DNA of 64,000 nt, from NCBI RefSeq assembly GCF_000969445.1, contig NZ_JZEY01000054.1, positions 744,001-808,000 of the forward strand, in the 5' to 3' direction. Every line of letters starts with the position of its first letter. Position 1 is the first letter of the stretch. Shown piece after piece: positions 1-9,387 of the stretch. Under the pieces are notes generated by a model. The model was not told the DNA's origin, ran no database searches, and saw only the letters and a program-made list of their open reading frames with translations. A program made the position numbers and the translations under genes. The stretch is from Devosia chinhatensis. Its GTDB lineage: Bacteria > Pseudomonadota > Alphaproteobacteria > Rhizobiales > Devosiaceae.

Positions 1-1434
1 AACATGGCCCCCAATCCGCTGATCCTGGGTCTCTCCAATCCCGTTCCCGAAATCATGCCGGAACTGGCCAAGCAAGCGCGCCCCGATGCGCTGGTCTGTA
101 CGGGTCGCTCGGACTATCCCAATCAGGTCAACAACGTTCTCTGCTTCCCCTTTCTCTTCCGCGGCGCGCTCGATTGCGGCGCCACCATTATCAACGAAGA
201 GATGAAGGCCGCCGCTGCCCATGCCATCGCCAGGCTTGCGCATGAGCCGGGCCTCGAAGCCACCGCTCATGGCGTCCCCGCCATCTTTGGACCAGATTAT
301 CTCATCCCCAACCCCTTCGATCAGCGCCTGATCCTGCGCATTGCCCCGGCCGTCGCCAAGGCGGCGATGGATTCCGGTGTCGCCGCTCGCCCCATCGCCG
401 ATTTCGATGCCTATCGCGACCAGCTCCGCCGCTTTGTCTTCCGGTCGGGCATGGTCATGAAGCCGATGATCGAGCGCGCCCAGGCCGCCGGAAAACGCAT
501 CGCCTTTGCCGAGGGTGAAGATGAGCGGGTACTCCGCGCCGCCCAGGTCATTCTCGAAGACGGTATCGGCAAGCCGATCCTGATCGGGCGGCCCTCGGTG
601 ATTGAATCAAGGTTGGAGCGTTTCGGCCTAACCATCCGTCCTGGCAGCGATTTCGAGATCATCAACCCCGAAGACGATCCTCGTTACCGCGACTATGTCG
701 CTGAATTTCATGCCTTGGTCGGCCGCAAGGGCGTCACGCCCGATACCGCCCGCACTATCGTGCGCACCAATACTACGGTCATTGGTGCGCTCGCGGTGCG
801 ACGCGGTGAGGCAGATGCCCTGATCTGCGGCTTGCAGGGGCGCTTTATCAAGCATGCTCGGGACATTCATTCCATCATCGGCCTTGCGGACAATGCCAGC
901 CAGCTCTCGGCGCTCTCGATGCTGCTACTCAATCGGGGCGTGTTCTTCCTGGCGGACACATATGCCAATATCGATCCGAGCGTGGACGAACTCGTCTCGA
1001 TCACACTGCAGGCTCGCGACCATCTCAAGCGCTTCAACATAGATGCCAGGGCCGCATTGCTGAGCTATTCGAACTTCGGTTCTCGCGATGGCGACACCTC
1101 CGTAAAAATGCGCGCTGTCTATGAGCGGCTGAAGGCCGTGGCGCCCGATCTCGTGGTCGAAGGCGAGATGCAGGGCGATCTGGCGGTCAATGCGGAACTG
1201 CGGTCGCGCTATATTCCCGACTCGGTCCTTTCGGGCGAAGCCAACCTGCTTGTCTTCCCCAATCTCGAGTCTGCAAATCTCTCGATGACCCTGCTCAAGG
1301 AGCTCAATAACGGGTTGCACATCGGCCCCATCCTGATGGGGACGCGCCAACCGGCACATATCGTCGCCCCGACGGTGACCTCCAGAGGGTTGGTCAATAT
1401 GGCAGCGATTGCCGCTACGGAAGCAGCAGGTTAG
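1..1434 (+). CDS. maeB: NADP-dependent malic enzyme, MaeB type (3' part, cut by window start)
   Basis: The frame is open from base 1, so the 5' part lies outside the window; the ATG at 4 is internal. About the first 130 residues are the end of the malic-enzyme NAD(P)-binding domain, with the family signature GRSDYPNQVNN near residue 34 and an FRGALD stretch. From about residue 145 to the end is a phosphotransacetylase-like domain, as in the long MaeB enzymes of proteobacteria. The family decarboxylates malate oxidatively to pyruvate with NADP; the PTA-like tail is usually regulatory (binding acetyl-CoA) rather than catalytic. It acts in the cytoplasm. The TAG stop is followed by 165 bp before the next gene, so it is probably its own transcript. 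Family assignment is firm; the cofactor preference is inferred from domain architecture. Confidence 0.93.
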   Translation, partial: NMAPNPLILGLSNPVPEIMPELAKQARPDALVCTGRSDYPNQVNNVLCFPFLFRGALDCGATIINEEMKAAAAHAIARLAHEPGLEATAHGVPAIFGPDYLIPNPFDQRLILRIAPAVAKAAMDSGVAARPIADFDAYRDQLRRFVFRSGMVMKPMIERAQAAGKRIAFAEGEDERVLRAAQVILEDGIGKPILIGRPSVIESRLERFGLTIRPGSDFEIINPEDDPRYRDYVAEFHALVGRKGVTPDTARTIVRTNTTVIGALAVRRGEADALICGLQGRFIKHARDIHSIIGLADNASQLSALSMLLLNRGVFFLADTYANIDPSVDELVSITLQARDHLKRFNIDARAALLSYSNFGSRDGDTSVKMRAVYERLKAVAPDLVVEGEMQGDLAVNAELRSRYIPDSVLSGEANLLVFPNLESANLSMTLLKELNNGLHIGPILMGTRQPAHIVAPTVTSRGLVNMAAIAATEAAG

Positions 1435-1599
1435 GCGGCTTCTTCGCTTTTTGCCGGATGTTTCCCGCCTGCCTGGAAATGATCCCTTGGGCCAAGGAAG
1501 AAGGATTGGAGACGCTGGGGACTGGTCACACCTCAGCGCGCTCCGTTAAGGTCGTCGACAACCGCTTCGGGGAGAGGAGCGGACCAGGAGGAAAAGCCC

Positions 1600-2592
1600 A
1601 TGACGTTCCGTGCCCTGCTGACTGAAAAGGCCGATGACGGCAGCGTTTCTTCGTCTGTGCAGCAGCTCGACGAAGGGCGCCTGCCTGAGGGCAATGTAAC
1701 GGTCGACATCGATTGGGCCGGACTCAACTACAAGGATGGATTGGCCCTGACTGGAAAGGGCGGGCTGGTGCGCGCCTATCCGCATGTTGCCGGCATCGAT
1801 TTTGCGGGGCGCGTGCGGGAAAGCAGCGATGACCGCTATCGCCCTGGCGATGGCGTGGTTTTGACCGGCTGGCGGGTCGGCGAAACCCATTGGGGTGGAT
1901 ATGCGCAAAGAGCCCGGGTCCTGGGCGATTGGCTTGTCCCGCTCACAGAAGGATTATCCACTCGCCAGACAATGGTCATCGGAACAGCCGGCCTCACCGC
2001 AATGCTGGCGATCAATCGGCTTGAAGCCCTTGGCATGACACCGGACGGAGGCGAGTTGCTCGTTACCGGCGCCGCCGGCGGCGTCGGCTCCATCGCAGTG
2101 GCGCTGGCCCACCGGCTCGGCTATTCGGTCACGGCACTTTCAGGGCGGCCGCAACATGCCCAGATGCTGAGAGCACTCGGTGCATCGACCATTCTCGACC
2201 GCACTGATTTTATGGCTCAGCCAGACAAACCCCTGGAAACCGCGCGCTTCGCAGCTGCCATCGATTGCGTGGGCGGAGATATTCTTTCCAAGCTGCTTCG
2301 CCAGATTGCCTATGGCGGTTCGGTGGCAGCTCTCGGCAATGCAGCCGGCATCGGCCTCAATACCAATGTCCTGCCTTTCCTGCTGCGCGGGGTGAACCTG
2401 CTCGGCATCGATAGCGTCATGCAGCCCTTTGAGTCCCGCGTCGCTGCATGGACTCGCCTCGCCGGACTGTTCGACTTTGCGGCTTATGAAGGCAATGTCG
2501 AGGTGATCGGCCTCGAGCAGTTGCATGATAAGGCCATGGATATTCTGGCTGGCAAGGTCCATGGCCGTGTCATCGTCGACCCATCACGCTGA
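1600..2592 (+). CDS. acuI: Acrylyl-CoA reductase-like MDR oxidoreductase (AcuI/YhdH family)
   Basis: A 330-aa medium-chain dehydrogenase/reductase. The N-terminal GroES-like half contains LNYKDGLALTG and the later GWRVGETHWGG stretch that are typical of YhdH/AcuI. The Rossmann half begins with the glycine-rich VTGAAGGVGSIAV segment around residues 152-164. No zinc-binding cysteine set is visible, as expected for the quinone-reductase-like branch. AcuI proteins reduce acrylyl-CoA to propionyl-CoA with NADPH and detoxify acrylate made from DMSP or 3-hydroxypropionate. An AGGAGG sits 8 nt before the ATG and fixes the start. It stands alone between maeB and the tct genes, so the context does not identify the physiological substrate. 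Confidence 0.88.
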   Translation: MTFRALLTEKADDGSVSSSVQQLDEGRLPEGNVTVDIDWAGLNYKDGLALTGKGGLVRAYPHVAGIDFAGRVRESSDDRYRPGDGVVLTGWRVGETHWGGYAQRARVLGDWLVPLTEGLSTRQTMVIGTAGLTAMLAINRLEALGMTPDGGELLVTGAAGGVGSIAVALAHRLGYSVTALSGRPQHAQMLRALGASTILDRTDFMAQPDKPLETARFAAAIDCVGGDILSKLLRQIAYGGSVAALGNAAGIGLNTNVLPFLLRGVNLLGIDSVMQPFESRVAAWTRLAGLFDFAAYEGNVEVIGLEQLHDKAMDILAGKVHGRVIVDPSR

Positions 2593-2617
2593 TGACGCCC
2601 TTCACTTTCTGTCTCAG

Positions 2618-2635
2618 TGACAGGACGGTGACAGG
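2618..2635 (+). promoter_or_regulatory. Two TGACAGG direct repeats 11 bp apart, upstream of tctC
   Basis: TGACAGG occurs at 2618-2624 and again at 2629-2635, an 11-bp period, 60 bp before the tctC start. The left copy also forms an inverted repeat CTGTC/GACAG with the preceding bases. OmpR-family response regulators usually bind as dimers to direct repeats spaced by about one helical turn, and a TctD-like regulator is encoded at 8659-9327. That this is its site is inference. Confidence 0.4.
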
Positions 2636-2694
2636 CAAGCCTGCATAAGCTCCCCGTACGGACGCAATGACGTTCGACTTGTTTGGGAGGAATT

Positions 2695-3639
2695 ATGAAC
2701 AAGCTGCTTCTTGCGGCGCTGGTTTCCGGCGCCCTTTCGGTGTCGGCCTACGCGGCCGACTACAATATCATCGCGCCAGCAGCACCGGGTGGTGGCTGGG
2801 ACCAGACGGCCCGCACGATGCAGGAGGCCCTGGTTTCGAGCGGTGTGTCCTCCAACGTGCAGGTGGTCAATGTTCCCGGCGCCGGTGGGACCATCGGTCT
2901 GGCCCAGTTCGCCACCCAGGAATCGGGCAACCCCAATGCCCTGATCGTCGGCGGCTACGTCATGGTCGGCGCGATCCTGACCAACGCGTCCCCCGTAACC
3001 TTGGAACAGGTGACCCCGATTGCACGCCTCACCGGCGAAGCCGTGGCGATTGTCGTTCCGGCTGCATCCGATATCCAGACGCTCGATGATCTTGTCGCCA
3101 AGCTGAAGGAAAACACCGGCGCCGTATCCTGGGCCGGCGGGTCAGCTGGTGGTGTCGATCACATCACGGCAGGCCTTATCGCTAAAACAATCGGGGCTGA
3201 TCCGACGCAGGTCAACTACATCGCCTATTCCGGCGGTGGTGAGGCCCTTGCCGCCGTACTTGGCGGCCAGGTGACGGTCGGCATTTCGGGCATCAGCGAA
3301 TTTGCGTCCCAGATCGAGGCCGGCGATCTCCGCCTGATCGCGGTTTCGTCCGAAGACCGCGTGCCGGGCGTTGATGGCCCCACCCTCAAGGAAGCCGGCG
3401 TCGATCTGGCTGTTCAGAACTGGCGCATGGTTGCCGCCGCTCCGGGCATCTCCGACGAGCAGAAGGTTGCCATTACAGCCGACATCCAGACAATGGTTCA
3501 GTCCGACGCCTGGCAGGCTGCTCTCGAAAGCCGCGGCTGGGTCGACACCTACCTTGATGGCGAAGCCTTCGATGCGCAGCTTGCTGCCGACATCGCCGCG
3601 ACCGAGACCATCCTGAAAGACATCGGCCTGGTCCAATGA
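2695..3639 (+). CDS. tctC: Tripartite tricarboxylate transporter, periplasmic binding protein TctC
   Basis: This 314-aa protein starts with a classic signal peptide ([15 protein letters not shown]..., cleavage near AYAA at residue 21) followed by the Bug/TctC fold: [14 protein letters not shown] near residue 27 and the [12 protein letters not shown] loop near residue 58, both characteristic ligand-binding motifs. It captures a carboxylate in the periplasm and delivers it to the TctAB membrane complex. I chose the ATG at 2695 because GGGAGGA sits just before it; an in-frame TTG at 2683 lies inside that ribosome site. tctB follows with an ATGA overlap, so the three subunits are translationally linked. 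Citrate, tartrate or another di/tricarboxylate is possible; the sequence does not decide. Confidence 0.94.
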   Translation: MNKLLLAALVSGALSVSAYAADYNIIAPAAPGGGWDQTARTMQEALVSSGVSSNVQVVNVPGAGGTIGLAQFATQESGNPNALIVGGYVMVGAILTNASPVTLEQVTPIARLTGEAVAIVVPAASDIQTLDDLVAKLKENTGAVSWAGGSAGGVDHITAGLIAKTIGADPTQVNYIAYSGGGEALAAVLGGQVTVGISGISEFASQIEAGDLRLIAVSSEDRVPGVDGPTLKEAGVDLAVQNWRMVAAAPGISDEQKVAITADIQTMVQSDAWQAALESRGWVDTYLDGEAFDAQLAADIAATETILKDIGLVQ

Positions 3640-4136
3640 CAACAGGCTCCTCCAGGCCCGAGCGCCGCCCCGATGGGGCGGCGCTCGTCATCGCGGCCAT
3701 ATTGGCAGGGTTGGCCATAATCATCTTCTGGCAGACCAGCCAGATGCGCGTACCCCCCATCCAGCAGCGTGTGGGGCCAACGGTCTTCCCCTATGTGATT
3801 GCCTCAGGCCTGCTCCTGCTGTCGATCGGCACCATCGTCTCGGCCCTGCGCAACGGGTTTCCCGAACGCAGCAAGGACGATTACCGCCCGATTTTCTGGA
3901 TCGTCGGTGGCCTTGTCGGTCAGATCCTTCTGCTGTCGACGGCCGGTTTCTCGGTGGCGACGGGCGTGCTCTTCGCCTTCACTGCCAAAGCGTTCGGGCG
4001 CGGACCTCTCTGGCAGACCATTCCCATAGGTATCGTCTTTGCCTTCATCGTCTGGTTCATTTTCGCCAAGGGCCTGATGCTGTCGCTGCCGGCGGGTGTG
4101 CTTGAACGGTTGCTGACCACGGGGAGCCTCGTCTGA
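3636..4136 (+). CDS. tctB: TTT transporter small membrane subunit TctB
   Basis: A 166-aa hydrophobic protein with about four membrane spans (around residues 15-33, 50-68, 88-115 and 130-150). It has the TctB/DUF1468 layout: a first helix, a short polar loop with [16 protein letters not shown], then three helices. TctB is the small, poorly conserved partner of TctA in the secondary, ion-driven uptake system. It overlaps tctC by 4 bp (ATGA), and its TGA shares one base with the tctA ATG. Position between tctC and tctA supports the call as strongly as the sequence does. Confidence 0.9.
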   Translation: MTTGSSRPERRPDGAALVIAAILAGLAIIIFWQTSQMRVPPIQQRVGPTVFPYVIASGLLLLSIGTIVSALRNGFPERSKDDYRPIFWIVGGLVGQILLLSTAGFSVATGVLFAFTAKAFGRGPLWQTIPIGIVFAFIVWFIFAKGLMLSLPAGVLERLLTTGSLV

Positions 4137-5683
4137 TGAATACGTTCGAACTCCTCGGCCAGGGTCTCATCGCGGCCTTGCAATGGCAAAACCTGATCTA
4201 CGCCCTGATCGGTGTGACCCTGGGAACAGCCGTGGGCGTACTGCCCGGCATCGGCCCGGCGTTGACCGTCGCGCTGTTGCTGCCCGTGACCTACAAGTTG
4301 GATCCGGCCGGGTCACTGATCATGTTTGCCGGCATTTATTATGGTGGCATGTATGGCGGGTCCACCACGTCCATCCTGCTCAACACGCCGGGCGAAAGCG
4401 CCTCGATCGTCACCGCGCTCGAGGGCAACAAGATGGCGCGCAAGGGCAGGGGCGGCCCAGCACTTGCCACGGCTGCCATCGGGTCCTTCGTCGCAGGCCT
4501 GATCGCCACCCTCGGCCTCGCCTTTATCGCGCCCTTCGTGGTCCGGTTTGCCCTGTCCTTCGGGCCCGCCGACTATTTCGCTCTGATGGTGCTGGCCTTT
4601 GTGACCGTTTCGGCCGCGTTCGGCGACAGCGCACTGCGCGGCCTGACGGCTTTGTTTATCGGTCTCGGATTGGGCTTGATCGGGATCGACCTGCAGTCGG
4701 GCCAGACACGCCTTGCCTTCGGGGTCATGGATCTGCTCGACGGCATCGAGGTGACCACGCTGGCCGTGGCTTTGTTCGCCATCGGCGAGACGCTCAAGAC
4801 CGCTTCGGATCGTGAGCAAGTTGCTGCCAAGGTGATGGCGGTCAAGGGGTCGGTCTGGATGACCCTTGGAGATTGGAAGCGCAGTTGGGCCGCCTGGCTT
4901 CGTGGCACGGCCATCGGTTTTCCGATCGGCGCCATGCCCGCGGGCGGGGCCGACGTGGCCAGTTTCCTGTCCTACAGTGCCGAAAAGAGCTTCACCAAGC
5001 ATCCCGAGGAATTCGGAAACGGGGCAATCGAAGGCGTCGCAGGACCCGAAGCAGCCAATAATGCCTCGGCGGCAGGCACGCTCGTGCCACTCCTGACGTT
5101 AGGCCTGCCAACTACGGCAACTGCGGCTATTATGCTGGCCGGCTTCCAGCAATTCGGGCTGCAGCCCGGCCCATTGCTGTTTGCCAACAATGCGCCGTTG
5201 GTCTGGGCGCTCATTGCCAGTCTTCTGGTCGCCAACTTCATGCTGTTGGTGCTCAACCTGCCGCTGATCGGTCTGTGGGTAAAGCTGCTGACCGTGCCCA
5301 AGCCATGGCTTTATGCCGGCATTCTCGTCTTCGCTACCCTCGGCACGCTGGGGGCAAATGGCGCGATGTCCATGGGGATCGGCCCGGTTCGGATTTCGTT
5401 CGAGCTCGTGCTGCTTTTGCTGTTCGGTATCCTGGGCTATTTCCTGCGCCGCTTCAGTTACCCGATCGCTCCGGTCGTGGTGGGCCTGATCCTCGGACCC
5501 ATGGCCGAACAGCAATTGCGCCGTGCCCTAGCGATCAGCCAGGGCGATCCTGCGATCCTCGTCAACTCGCCCATTTCCATGGTGCTCTATGTGGTTGCGC
5601 TGATCGCCGTGGGCCTGCCGCTCATCCTGCGTCTGCGCGGCAAGGGCAAGGTCCTTGGCCAGCTGGCAAGCGACGAGGACTAG
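4136..5683 (+). CDS. tctA: TTT transporter large membrane subunit TctA
   Basis: A 515-aa polytopic membrane protein, the usual length for TctA. The family signature [18 protein letters not shown] spans residues 70-87, and a related repeat ([17 protein letters not shown]) follows in the second half near residue 320, reflecting the internal two-fold repeat of the family. Other conserved parts are [11 protein letters not shown] at residue 34 and [12 protein letters not shown] near residue 304. It forms the translocation path with TctB, fed by TctC. It is the last gene of the tctCBA operon; a strong terminator follows 33 bp after the stop. The substrate is not readable from sequence. Confidence 0.95.
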   Translation: MNTFELLGQGLIAALQWQNLIYALIGVTLGTAVGVLPGIGPALTVALLLPVTYKLDPAGSLIMFAGIYYGGMYGGSTTSILLNTPGESASIVTALEGNKMARKGRGGPALATAAIGSFVAGLIATLGLAFIAPFVVRFALSFGPADYFALMVLAFVTVSAAFGDSALRGLTALFIGLGLGLIGIDLQSGQTRLAFGVMDLLDGIEVTTLAVALFAIGETLKTASDREQVAAKVMAVKGSVWMTLGDWKRSWAAWLRGTAIGFPIGAMPAGGADVASFLSYSAEKSFTKHPEEFGNGAIEGVAGPEAANNASAAGTLVPLLTLGLPTTATAAIMLAGFQQFGLQPGPLLFANNAPLVWALIASLLVANFMLLVLNLPLIGLWVKLLTVPKPWLYAGILVFATLGTLGANGAMSMGIGPVRISFELVLLLLFGILGYFLRRFSYPIAPVVVGLILGPMAEQQLRRALAISQGDPAILVNSPISMVLYVVALIAVGLPLILRLRGKGKVLGQLASDED

Positions 5684-5715
5684 CCGCCATAACAGGGGCA
5701 TGCGTGTTGACGCAA

Positions 5716-5754
5716 AAAGCCCGGATGCCAGACAGGAACTGGCACCCGGGCTTT
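5716..5754 (+). terminator. Rho-independent terminator after tctCBA
   Basis: A 16-bp stem with a single mismatch (AAAGCCCGGATGCCAG against CTGGCACCCGGGCTTT) closes a 7-nt ACAGGAA loop. The 3' arm ends in CTTTGT and the 5' arm starts with A residues, so it may also work for the convergent small gene at 5840-6013. Confidence 0.85.
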
Positions 5755-5839
5755 GTCATACCGGCAGATCCGCGCAGTTACCGCGAGATGAGGTAACGCG
5801 CGCAGGGAAAGCGGTCCGCAACGGCCGCGAGCGAAGCTC

Positions 5840-6013
5840 TTAGATCTTACCGATGGTGCGGAACGCGACCGGGTCGATGCCCAGGGATTCAAGGTGCTTC
5901 GCCTTGGGCGCCCGGCCAGCTTCGACAGCCGCCGAAACTGCAGCAGCGCTGCCGAACACGGTGGCAAAAGTGTCGAGTGTCGCAAAAAACTTGTTCTTGC
6001 GCGGGGTGCTCAT
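5840..6013 (-). CDS. Small conserved-looking protein, 57 aa, unknown function
   Basis: The - strand ATG at 6013 is preceded by AAAGGA with 8-nt spacing and opens a 57-aa frame ending in TAA. The peptide begins MSTPRKNKFFATL, has an Ala-rich amphipathic middle (around residues 20-35), then RAPKAKHLESLGID and ends FRTIGKI. The pattern of a basic N-terminus, helix and LGID-type tail resembles small cytosolic proteins common in alphaproteobacteria, but I cannot name a family. There is no signal peptide and no full membrane span. It is convergent with tctA and shares the terminator at 5716-5754. The good ribosome site and low-complexity-free composition make it a likely real gene. Confidence 0.6.
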   Translation of the reverse strand: MSTPRKNKFFATLDTFATVFGSAAAVSAAVEAGRAPKAKHLESLGIDPVAFRTIGKI

Positions 6014-6195
6014 GGTTAAATCCTTTCATCAGGACCTGGGATAATTCCCGGCCGTTTCCATGAACACAAGATGGGCGCGTCGGCGACTGACTTGTAGGGT
6101 TGGTTTGCTCACCCCAGCCATGCGCTGAGCGAAAAACTTGGCGCCTGGCGAATACCAGCCCTGCGTGTGGAACTGCATTGGCCTCGTGCGATCGT

Positions 6196-8658
6196 TCAGG
6201 GCTTGGGAGAAACGATCTCCTGCCAGGTGTCGATAAACCGCTGCCGTCTCAGCGTGTCGAGAGCGACCAGGAGCCCCGGGCCGATTGGAATTGGCTGGAT
6301 AACGCCACGCCCGCGGGCGGCAATGGCTTCGCTGGTCCAATCTCCTGAACCATCGGGCACAACGGCACCCAGGGCCGTCGGGCCGGCGGCCACTGCCTGG
6401 CCGGCTGGCGAGAGCGCGAAATCGATGAAGGCGCGCGCCAAGTCGGCATGTCCAGCGTCGCGGGGAATGAGCATGGATCGCGTCAGCACAAGAACGTAAT
6501 CGTCCGGCACCACGATCTCGATATTGGCGCCCTCTGCCTGTCGGGCAAAAGCGTACGAGCCCAGCACGTTATAACCCAAGGCAAGGGTGCCGTCGGCCAC
6601 GCCGTTGAGAATGGCCGGACTGGACCCGGAGAACTGTGCGTTGACACGTCCGAACGCGCTGGCCAGTCGCCAGAAGGTGGATGATATGGTCTGATCCTGC
6701 GCCGCCAGGAGATAACCCACGCCGGAGAGGGCGATGTCATAGGTGGCTATCCGGCCGCGGAACCGCTCGGTCTGGGTTTCGAGTAGTTCAGCCAGCGTGA
6801 GGTGACTGCGGGGTACTTCAGCCCCGGTGATGAGATCGGGATTGTAGATGATGACGGCCGGCTCGAAGGTGAAGCCAAAGACCTCGTTGCGCCAGTGCGC
6901 CCAGTCGGGCAATGCGTCCAGAAACGGACTGTCATGCGGCTGGGCATATCCGTCATTGGCCAGCTTCAGTTGAAGGTCGGATGCTGAGCTGATCAGCAGG
7001 TCCGGAAGGGCTGAAAGCGAGCCGGCAAGATAGTTCTCATAGAGTGGCCTTGAGTCCCACTCTTCGTAGATCACCCCAGTATCGGGATGCAGGTCCTGGA
7101 AGGCGGCGATGAAATACTCGAATAACGGCGTATCGGTGGTGCCAAAGATCGTCAGGACCTTTTCGGTGCTACCATCGGGCGCCGCGTGCACGCTGGTGGC
7201 GGCGTCGACGGACTGAGGTGGCAGGGTGATGAGCGCGCTGGCGAGAATAAGTGCCATCGCCAGCCCCGGCACGGCCGAGCTTCGTTTCGGAGTGGGCAGC
7301 GTGATGGCGACGATCAGCCCGCCACCATCCCGATCCTTCAGAGACAATTGGCCGCCATGCGCTTCGACCACCCGGCTGACAATGGAAAGTCCAAGGCCCG
7401 AGCCGGCCGTCCCTGCACTGGTCGCGCCGCGCTTGAACCGTTCGAGCACCATCGTTTTCTCGCTGGCGTCGATGCCCGGCCCGCGATCCTGCACAATGAC
7501 CTCCAGGCGACCCGCACCCAGCGTTCCGCTGATTTCGACAGGGCTGGACGAATACACCAGAGCGTTGTCGACCACATTGCGCATCATTTCCCGCAGGGCC
7601 ACCCTGTCACCGCGGATGATTGCCGTTCCGGCCCCGGTCGCCAAGTCCACTTGAATGCGGCTTGCCTGGTCCGGGTCCAGCCGCTGGCGGACATCGTCGA
7701 TCACGGCGCCCAGTGTCGTGGCGTCATTATCCTGGTTTTCGAGGCGATGGGAAATCGTAGCCTCCATGAGCAGCTGGCTGACCAGCTGACTTGCCTGCAC
7801 GGCACCGGTATGAATGCGACCGACGCGGCGGCGCAGTGCTTCGGGGTCCTGCTCATCCATCGCCACCTCCGCCTGGGCGCGCAGCGAGGCGAGCGGCGTC
7901 CGCACCTCATGAGCTGCTTCCGCCACAAGACCACTCACGCGCTCCATGGCGTTGCGCAGCCGGGCCATGAAGCCGTTGAGCGCTGACACTAGATGCTCGA
8001 CCTCGCTGGGCACGGGGACGGTAATGGCGGAAAGGTCGTCGGGCGCACGCGCGCGCAGGTCCTGTTCCAGCTGGGTGAGCGGCGCAAACATGCGGGTGAT
8101 ACCGAACCAGACGAGGCCCACGGCGAGGAAGGTCAGCGCGATCACGGGCAGCACGGCATTGGAGAGGATTTCGTTGGCCAGGGAATTGCGCTGGTTTTGC
8201 GTTTCGGCAACATGAATGGTGACCCATCCTGTGTCGCTGGGCGTGGAGATCAGGCGGCCAACGCTGACCACCCTTACGAGGTCTTCGCGATAGACGAGAT
8301 CGGAGAAATGCGGTTCTCCGGAAACAGTTTCGGGCATATGCGCGGCGAGGTCCTCATAGCCGGTCACGGTGCGCGCATAGGGGTCCTCTACTGCGTAAAA
8401 GACCCGGTCCTGGCCGGAAAACATCGCAAAGGCGGCAAACGGAATTTCGACGATCACTGCCTCGGCTTCCACCTGCACGGCTCCGGCGATGGTGAGCGCC
8501 GACGCGGCCAGAAGTCGATCGAAGGCCCGGTCTGCAGCACGTTCCGCATAGTCGCGGATGAAAACGATCAGGACCAAAGAGGCAAGCAGGAGCAGACCCA
8601 CCGCCAAAGCGAAAATCCGCCGGCGCAGGGAGAATGGCTTGATGGTTAGGGCGCGCAC
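6196..8658 (-). CDS. Histidine kinase fused to a C-terminal periplasmic substrate-binding domain
   Basis: This 820-aa protein is a TctE-like sensor kinase with an extra part. TM1 is about residues 15-34, a periplasmic sensor domain runs 35-165, TM2 is about 167-186, HAMP follows, then the H-box AAHEVRTPLASLR with phospho-acceptor His250. Next come the N-box (MMRNVVDNAL, about 358-367), G1 DRGPGID (391) and G2 GSGLGLSIV (419). After the ATPase domain a third hydrophobic stretch (about 463-480) ends in a signal-like junction. Residues 498-815 form a family-1 solute-binding domain of the AfuA/PgtC type (LTIFGTTDTPLFEYF, GYNVLGSYAFA). The binding domain should therefore be periplasmic. The GTG start directly abuts the regulator's TAG stop. 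Its neighbour tctCBA suggests carboxylate sensing. The whole reads in one frame, so it is not an artefact of joining two frames. Confidence 0.9.
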   Translation of the reverse strand: MRALTIKPFSLRRRIFALAVGLLLLASLVLIVFIRDYAERAADRAFDRLLAASALTIAGAVQVEAEAVIVEIPFAAFAMFSGQDRVFYAVEDPYARTVTGYEDLAAHMPETVSGEPHFSDLVYREDLVRVVSVGRLISTPSDTGWVTIHVAETQNQRNSLANEILSNAVLPVIALTFLAVGLVWFGITRMFAPLTQLEQDLRARAPDDLSAITVPVPSEVEHLVSALNGFMARLRNAMERVSGLVAEAAHEVRTPLASLRAQAEVAMDEQDPEALRRRVGRIHTGAVQASQLVSQLLMEATISHRLENQDNDATTLGAVIDDVRQRLDPDQASRIQVDLATGAGTAIIRGDRVALREMMRNVVDNALVYSSSPVEISGTLGAGRLEVIVQDRGPGIDASEKTMVLERFKRGATSAGTAGSGLGLSIVSRVVEAHGGQLSLKDRDGGGLIVAITLPTPKRSSAVPGLAMALILASALITLPPQSVDAATSVHAAPDGSTEKVLTIFGTTDTPLFEYFIAAFQDLHPDTGVIYEEWDSRPLYENYLAGSLSALPDLLISSASDLQLKLANDGYAQPHDSPFLDALPDWAHWRNEVFGFTFEPAVIIYNPDLITGAEVPRSHLTLAELLETQTERFRGRIATYDIALSGVGYLLAAQDQTISSTFWRLASAFGRVNAQFSGSSPAILNGVADGTLALGYNVLGSYAFARQAEGANIEIVVPDDYVLVLTRSMLIPRDAGHADLARAFIDFALSPAGQAVAAGPTALGAVVPDGSGDWTSEAIAARGRGVIQPIPIGPGLLVALDTLRRQRFIDTWQEIVSPKP

Positions 8659-9327
8659 CTAGCCGACGACCCGCATCAGGTAACCGACGCCGCGAACCGT
8701 ACCGATCTCAACCTGCGCACCATCGAGCTTCTTGCGCAGGCGGGAAATATGCAGCTCGAGCGCATTGATGGAAACGCTCTCGTCGAAATTGAACAGCTGG
8801 TTCATCAGCCGTTCCTTGGGCACGACCTTGCCCGCATGGGCCACAAGGATTTCAAGGAGCCGGAATTCCCTCCGGCCCAGTTCAAGGGCGCGCCCGTCGA
8901 TGGCCGCGTTGAGGGCCGAAAGGTCCAGTTCGAGATTGCCCAGGGTAATGGCGCTGGAGGCCTGGCCACCGGTGCGGCGCAGCAGGGCGCGCAGCCGCGC
9001 TTCGAGCTCGCGCAGATCGAACGGCTTGACGAGGTAATCATCGGCTCCAAGGTCCAGCAGGCTGACCTTGTCGTCAATCTCCGAACGCGCGGTGATGACC
9101 AGGATAGGGGCATTGAATTTTCGCTTGCGCAGGTCCGAGATCAGCCCGATGCCGTCGCGATTGGGCAGCATCAGATCGAGCGTCACCGCGTCGAATGGCT
9201 CGCTTTCCGCCATGGCCACGACCTGAGCGCCATCCTTGACCCATTCGACCGAATGGCCGGCGCTGCGCAGCCGCTTCTCGATGGCTTCGCCCAGGTCCTC
9301 ATTGTCTTCGACGAGCAGAATTCGCAT
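8659..9327 (-). CDS. OmpR-family response regulator, TctD-like
   Basis: A 222-aa two-domain regulator. The receiver domain has the acidic pocket (VEDNE at 6-10), phospho-acceptor Asp51 in TLDLMLPNRDG, and the conserved Lys in DYLVKPFD near residue 101. A winged-helix DNA-binding domain follows from about residue 125, with RREFRLLEIL and RLRKKLDG. It is cotranscribed with the kinase: its TAG stop touches the kinase GTG. TctD-type regulators activate tricarboxylate transporter genes, and the tct operon lies 3 kb away. The direct repeats upstream of tctC are a plausible target. A 60-bp gap separates it from the phosphatase gene upstream on the same strand, so read-through from that operon cannot be excluded. 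Confidence 0.92.
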   Translation of the reverse strand: MRILLVEDNEDLGEAIEKRLRSAGHSVEWVKDGAQVVAMAESEPFDAVTLDLMLPNRDGIGLISDLRKRKFNAPILVITARSEIDDKVSLLDLGADDYLVKPFDLRELEARLRALLRRTGGQASSAITLGNLELDLSALNAAIDGRALELGRREFRLLEILVAHAGKVVPKERLMNQLFNFDESVSINALELHISRLRKKLDGAQVEIGTVRGVGYLMRVVG

Positions 9328-9387
9328 GCATCCATCCCCAGCCCGAGTTTAAAGCCAGGGCTGGGCGGAGGGAAATGATTTCCGTAG

